Positions 23,076-27,640 of a stretch of 27,640 nt of DNA are shown piece after piece. Within the stretch, counting starts at the first letter, position 1. Each line of letters opens with the position of its first letter. The DNA is from CAZHOV01 sp964534315 (GTDB lineage Bacteria > Bacteroidota > Bacteroidia > Chitinophagales > Saprospiraceae): assembly GCA_964534315.1 (NCBI GenBank), contig CAZHOV010000070.1, forward strand, positions 1 through 27,640, written 5' to 3'. Made by a program: the position numbers and the translations under genes. A model generated the notes under the pieces. That model ran no database searches, had not been told where the DNA came from, and saw only the letters and a list, made by a program, of their open reading frames with translations.

Positions 23076-26000
23076 ATGATTAAATTTAGGGTCTTACTTG
23101 TTTTTGCGCTTTTTATTTATTTTTCTTCAAGCATATTTGCACAGCCAACGTTTACTTTATCGAATTACGATACGTTCCCAGGCTCCCTGATCTGTGTTGA
23201 GGTAGAAGTAGACGATTTTACCGATATTAACGGATTTCAATTCACACTGAATTGGGACCCGAGCGTGTTGGAATACGAATCGGTAGGTAATTTTAATCTT
23301 GATTTTCTTGATAGTGGTAGCTTTGGTACCACAGATGTTGCTAATGGAAATCTAGGGCTCATCTGGTTCGATTTTGAACTTGACGGTGAATCCCTTCCTG
23401 ATGGAACAGTCGTCTTTGAAGTTTGCTTTTCAGTTGTTGGAAATTCAGGCGATAACACCGACATTGAGCTTGTCAATGGTCCTGTATCTATTGAAGTGAC
23501 AGATGTAGGTGGCAATTCCGTCGGCTTAAATCAAAGTGGTGGTACCATCAATGTGATCGGTCCTAATTTCCTGGACGTATTTTTTGATGAATATATAGTT
23601 GAAGAAGGAGAATCTTTTTGCGCGGATGTCATTGTCGTCGGTTTTGATTCGATAACGTCTCTTCAAATGTCCTTTAATTGGGATCCTACGGTTATCCAAT
23701 TCGATTCTCTTACTAATTTTAACCTTCCTGGTTTTTCCAACAATAATTTCAATTTAACCAATTCGGGTAATGGTATTATAAGTATGTTATGGAATGCTCC
23801 GAATGGGCAGGCTGTGTCTATACCTGATGATACTATTATGGTGAGCTTATGCTTTACTGCAATTGGGAATACCTGTGAGGGTACGGAACTCAATTTTTCA
23901 TCTTCACCCGTCCCCATTTCTGCCTCTAGTAGCCTGCTCGGCTTCACTATCGTTGATCCTACTGACGGCCGTGTTGGTGTTGCAAATCCACTCACTATCT
24001 ACACTACTGATGAAGAAGTTTTTCCAGATGAAACCGTTTGTGTGGAGGTAGGAGTAATAGATTTTAATTGCGTACTTTCATTACAATATACTATTGCTTG
24101 GGATACTGCAGTTCTGGATTTTCAATCATTGGAAAACTTCAACTTGCAATACCTCGATAATAGCGCTTTCGGGCTTACCAACGTCGATAATGGAGCATTA
24201 ACCTTCGCCTGGTTCGATCTGGATTTTAGCGGAGAGGAACTACCCGATAGCACCGTCATCTTTGAGATTTGTTTTGATGCCGTAGGCATGGAGGGAGATC
24301 AAACACCCGTCTACATAACGGATACCCCAACCACTATAGAAGTAGTCAATACCAACGGAGATAATGCCGGGCTTAATCCAGATACCGGAATTGTGGAAAT
24401 CCAAAATGTTATCCTGGTAATTGATACCTTAATAGTAGGCGTTAATTGTGATAATCTAAGCGGAGGTAGTATTGACCTGACTGTTGAGGGAGGACAGCCG
24501 CCCTACAGTTTTGTTTGGGATACTCCAGATATGGATACGACGGAAGACGTGGACAGTTTGACCAACGGTACTTATACCGTAACGATCACAGATTCTGCCA
24601 ATCCAATCCATACCACTATTGCTTCCTTTAAAATAGAAGGCGACTTTGAAGCACCTGAAGCTTCTGTCGGGCCCGATACCACCTTTAACGATTGTTTTGC
24701 CTTTCCTCTATTAGTGGAAGGAACCGGTACATTAGGGCCAGATATCACTTATGAATGGGTAACAACAGGCGGACAGATTATCGATGGCGCTGATACCCTA
24801 AATGTGCTGGTAAATGCTCCGGGAAAATACGAGCTTATTGTTACCGATACGACTAATGGCTGCGGGGCAAGCGATTCTATCAATATATTTGGAAATTTCG
24901 TGTTCCCGGTCGCTGAAGCCGGTGCTGAAAAAGAAATCACGTGCGCCAGCGCTTTTGCTTTGCTTGACGGAACAAATTCAACCGATGGTCCCAATATTAT
25001 TTACGAATGGATCGCCAATCCCGGCAATATCATCAACGATGGAGATACTCAAACTCCACTGGTTAATCAACCGGGGATCTACACCCTTACTGTAATAGAT
25101 ACCCTAACGGGTTGTGCTGCCTCTGATGACGTTGAGGTAGTTGAAAACCTGGTAATTGCCGGAGGTTCGGCCGGACCTGATACTGTTCTGACCTGCGATG
25201 TTACGGAAGTACTCCTCAATGGAGAAGCGCCTGGAAATTTCAATTACATACCGCAATGGTACACCATTGGAGGAAACATTGTGGAAGGGGCTGAAACTCT
25301 GCAACCCTTAGCAGATCAGGGAGGTACGTACTGTATGATTATCTTCAATATCGATAACGGATGCTCAGACACCTCCTGTCTTGAAATTACATATGATACC
25401 ATCCCTCCAACAGTTGACGCAGGCCCCCAAGGATTTATTGACTGTCAGAATAATACTTATGAAATTCAGGCAACCAACTCTTCTTCGGGGCCTTTATTCG
25501 ATATTAGCTGGTCGACTGATTCAGGTAATATTATCTCTGGAGAAAATACCTTGACTCCAACCGTCGATACGGCTGGTGTTTACGAATTAACTATCCTCAA
25601 TACAGATAATGGCTGCGAAGCCTCAGATACCGTTCTGGTAACCGAAGATCCCGATATTCCTCAGGCAGATGCGGGTCCTGATACCACGCTTACCTGTGTA
25701 AGGGATACCGTATTTCTTGACGGATCAGGCTCTCCAACAGGACCTCAATTTACTTATCAATGGGAAGTGGTTCCCGGATCGGGAGGAAATATTGTTCAAG
25801 GCGCTAATACCCTGACTCCTCTAGTAGATGCTGCAGGTGTTTATCAATTAATTATTACTGATACCGATAATATGTGCTCCGGTGCCACCTCTGTCAGTGT
25901 GGTTTATGATACTATTCCTCCGGTTGCGGATGCCGGTCCGGATAAAATTATCAATTGCGGAATGACGAATGTGGTGCTCGATGCCTCCGGTTCCACTCAG

Positions 26001-26858
26001 GGACCTTCTATTTTCTATCAATGGACTACAGTTGACGGAAATTTTATCGATAATACAGACACCAGTATCTTTGCTTCTGTTAATATTGCCGCGGATTATA
26101 ACCTAACTGTCCTGGATACACTTACCGGATGTATGTCAGAAGATATGGTCACGGTAACGCAAAATCCCGATGTTCCTATTTCTAATGCCGGGGTTATGAC
26201 CAACTTAACCTGTACCGATTCTGTCGTCGTACTTGACGGTAATGGCTCGACTCAAGGCAGTAATATTGATTATTTCTGGTCTTCTCCTGGCGGACAAGGC
26301 TTTGTCACTCCAATGGATTCGGTGATCGTCGGAGTTAATCTACCCGGTACCTATACCCTTGTCGTTACCAATACGAATAATAATTGCTTCAGTGTTTCTA
26401 CCGTAGATGTAGGGATTGATACCGTGGTACCGGTCCTTAACTTCCCGGATACCAGCCAGATCAATTGTTTTGAACCCGAGGTGGATTTATTTATACAGGT
26501 CGACTCGGCGGCCAACCCGTCTTTCGAATGGACGACCGATATTGGAAATATCGTCTCCGGTGAAGATACGAATGCTCCAACGATCGATCAAGGTGGCATG
26601 TATGAAGTTGTTGTTACCAATGATGATAATGGATGTACAGCTGTTGCCGCTTTAAATATTGATGAAGATACAGAAGCGCCGGAGGCACTGGCTGCTTCTG
26701 CTGATCAATTAGATTGCGAAACCAGCCAAGTCACGATCGACGCTTCTGCAACCCCTCTTGGGCCAGATATTGTTTTTGAATGGACCGACTCTTCAAATTT
26801 TATTTCTGGAGGAAATACGCTGACTCCTACTACGGAAACCCCGGAGATTATGAACTGA
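23076..26858 (+). CDS. giant T9SS-type adhesin, cohesin-like and Ig-like repeats; frame ends at a frameshift
   Basis: The first 1260 residues of a very large exported protein. Signal peptide 1-22 (ends SSIFA). Three cohesin-like domains follow (about 25-160, 163-305, 306-445), each with FQFTLNWDPSVLEYESV-like and FEVCFSVVG-like strands. Then come an SprB-like segment (about 446-515, GGSIDLTVEGGQPPYSFVWD) and Ig/PKD-like repeats of 82-87 residues (ADAGPDTTLTC...LDGSGS...NGC). Most of these repeats have two cysteines, one near residue 16 and one in the NGC-like turn. The frame stops at TGA 26856 inside the ninth repeat, although the next frame continues the same repeats. T9SS export and surface attachment are inferred from the porP neighbour; the C-terminal sorting domain lies outside the window. 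Confidence 0.9.
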   Translation: MIKFRVLLVFALFIYFSSSIFAQPTFTLSNYDTFPGSLICVEVEVDDFTDINGFQFTLNWDPSVLEYESVGNFNLDFLDSGSFGTTDVANGNLGLIWFDFELDGESLPDGTVVFEVCFSVVGNSGDNTDIELVNGPVSIEVTDVGGNSVGLNQSGGTINVIGPNFLDVFFDEYIVEEGESFCADVIVVGFDSITSLQMSFNWDPTVIQFDSLTNFNLPGFSNNNFNLTNSGNGIISMLWNAPNGQAVSIPDDTIMVSLCFTAIGNTCEGTELNFSSSPVPISASSSLLGFTIVDPTDGRVGVANPLTIYTTDEEVFPDETVCVEVGVIDFNCVLSLQYTIAWDTAVLDFQSLENFNLQYLDNSAFGLTNVDNGALTFAWFDLDFSGEELPDSTVIFEICFDAVGMEGDQTPVYITDTPTTIEVVNTNGDNAGLNPDTGIVEIQNVILVIDTLIVGVNCDNLSGGSIDLTVEGGQPPYSFVWDTPDMDTTEDVDSLTNGTYTVTITDSANPIHTTIASFKIEGDFEAPEASVGPDTTFNDCFAFPLLVEGTGTLGPDITYEWVTTGGQIIDGADTLNVLVNAPGKYELIVTDTTNGCGASDSINIFGNFVFPVAEAGAEKEITCASAFALLDGTNSTDGPNIIYEWIANPGNIINDGDTQTPLVNQPGIYTLTVIDTLTGCAASDDVEVVENLVIAGGSAGPDTVLTCDVTEVLLNGEAPGNFNYIPQWYTIGGNIVEGAETLQPLADQGGTYCMIIFNIDNGCSDTSCLEITYDTIPPTVDAGPQGFIDCQNNTYEIQATNSSSGPLFDISWSTDSGNIISGENTLTPTVDTAGVYELTILNTDNGCEASDTVLVTEDPDIPQADAGPDTTLTCVRDTVFLDGSGSPTGPQFTYQWEVVPGSGGNIVQGANTLTPLVDAAGVYQLIITDTDNMCSGATSVSVVYDTIPPVADAGPDKIINCGMTNVVLDASGSTQGPSIFYQWTTVDGNFIDNTDTSIFASVNIAADYNLTVLDTLTGCMSEDMVTVTQNPDVPISNAGVMTNLTCTDSVVVLDGNGSTQGSNIDYFWSSPGGQGFVTPMDSVIVGVNLPGTYTLVVTNTNNNCFSVSTVDVGIDTVVPVLNFPDTSQINCFEPEVDLFIQVDSAANPSFEWTTDIGNIVSGEDTNAPTIDQGGMYEVVVTNDDNGCTAVAALNIDEDTEAPEALAASADQLDCETSQVTIDASATPLGPDIVFEWTDSSNFISGGNTLTPTTETPEIMN

Positions 26859-27640
26859 TCGTAACGGACACGATCAACGGCTGTACAGATACAGTAGTAG
26901 TTTCTGTAGATCAGGATGTTGAGCAACCGGTGGCTGATGCAGCAGCCTCCGGGCCTATTGATTGTAATAATCCTGAAATTAATCTGGATGGATCGGGCTC
27001 TTCTTCAGGAACTGATTTTATTTATGAATGGACCACCAATAATGGAAATATTGTCACCGGAGAAAGTACTCCAACTCCTACCATTGATCTGGACGGCATA
27101 TATGAGCTTACTGTTACGGATACTACCAACGGCTGTACAGGAACCGATGCTGTGATAGTAACTATTGATACGATATCGCCTACTGCTGTTACCGGCAGTG
27201 ATTTTGACCTCGGATGCGAATTAGACCCTTTAAATCTTGATGGCGCTGGTTCTTCAACAGGACCAGGTATCGAATACAATTGGTCGACGGTTGATGGTAC
27301 CATCGTACAAGGAAATAATTCCCTCAACCCGCTCATTGATGGCCCGGGCACCTATGTTTTAAGCGTAACGGATTCCGATAATGGCTGCTCGGCTACTGCT
27401 TCAGTGACGGTCACTCAAGATATAGACCTGGAGGCTGCTGTAGCGGCCGAGGATGATTTCTTCTGCGACGGCACCGCGGACTCCATCGAGCTAAGCGCTA
27501 ACCTCCCTGCCGGAACTACCGGAAATTGGTCATCTCCCTCGGGAGCCGCCACTACTGACCCAGATGAAAATATTACAACTGCAGAAAAATTATCTGGAGG
27601 AGAAAATATCTTTATCTGGACCCTTTCTACCGATATCTGT
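26846..27640 (+). CDS. continuation of the adhesin in the -1 frame (partial)
   Basis: From 26846 the reading frame is open to the window end (265 codons). It resumes exactly where repeat nine was lost: GDYELIVTDTINGC. Repeats ten and eleven follow with the same consensus (NLDGSGSSSG, YEWTTNNGNIV, YELTVTDTTNGC), then a divergent segment (FFCDGTADSIELSANLPAGT) starting another domain. There is no start codon or ribosome-binding site at 26846, so it is the same gene interrupted by a one-base deletion, a sequencing error or, less likely, programmed slippage. The 3' end and sorting signal are beyond the window. Confidence 0.88.

Noticed and set aside
26835..26858. Programmed -1 ribosomal frameshift in the adhesin
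   Set aside because: The zero-frame codons GAA ACC CCG do not form a slippery heptamer, and I see no downstream pseudoknot. An indel or sequence error is simpler.

Overview
The window looks like a chromosomal stretch of a marine-type Bacteroidota, most likely near the Saprospiria/Lewinella group. The group placement is inference. Supporting signs are a PorP/SprF-family type IX secretion (T9SS) protein next to a giant repeat-rich secreted protein, an HU-CCDC81/SPOR envelope protein, a TAnnTTTG-type promoter upstream of typA and kdsA, A-rich leaders with few Shine-Dalgarno sites, and a Gram-negative kdsA. I saw no rRNA, tRNA, CRISPR array, transposase or phage gene.

Layout. Positions 1-1113 hold the tail of a possible plus-strand gene and a LytTR response regulator. 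Positions 1114-1965 hold a voltage-gated-type K+ channel with a C-terminal zinc ribbon. It runs straight into a mosaic of short-word tandem repeats (1958-2300). Positions 2488-4885 form a minus-strand operon: small secreted protein, FAD-dependent dehydrogenase, DoxX-like membrane protein. A diverged paralogue of the secreted protein (5207-5656) follows kdsA (5725-6537). Positions 6699-10337 are minus-strand: HU-CCDC81/SPOR protein, adrenodoxin-type ferredoxin, thioredoxin-reductase-like ferredoxin-NADP reductase and enoyl-CoA hydratase. Positions 10944-12020 hold a small exported TonB-C-like protein, a clear terminator and a TPR-like membrane protein.

Positions 12312-18526 look like one plus-strand operon: a lysine-rich 11-mer-repeat helical protein, an HDAC-family deacetylase, a Pat/YfiQ-type fusion of an ADP-forming acyl-CoA synthetase with a GNAT acetyltransferase, and a polysaccharide flippase. 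The deacetylase and acetyltransferase resemble AcuC/AcuA and could form a reversible lysine-acetylation module. A Gfo/Idh/MocA oxidoreductase converges on the flippase, and typA (BipA) lies upstream of it. The typA-porP gap holds two arrays of 11-bp words phased at 17 bp, one of them a perfect 66-bp palindrome. The window ends in a giant T9SS-type adhesin: signal peptide, three cohesin-like domains, one SprB-like domain and at least eleven Ig-like repeats. One frameshift at about 26843 interrupts its reading frame.

The least explained signals are the 17-bp-phased palindromic arrays, the frameshift in the adhesin, the deacetylase/acetyltransferase operon with its lysine-rich first gene, and several unrelated families of short-word repeats confined to intergenic DNA.
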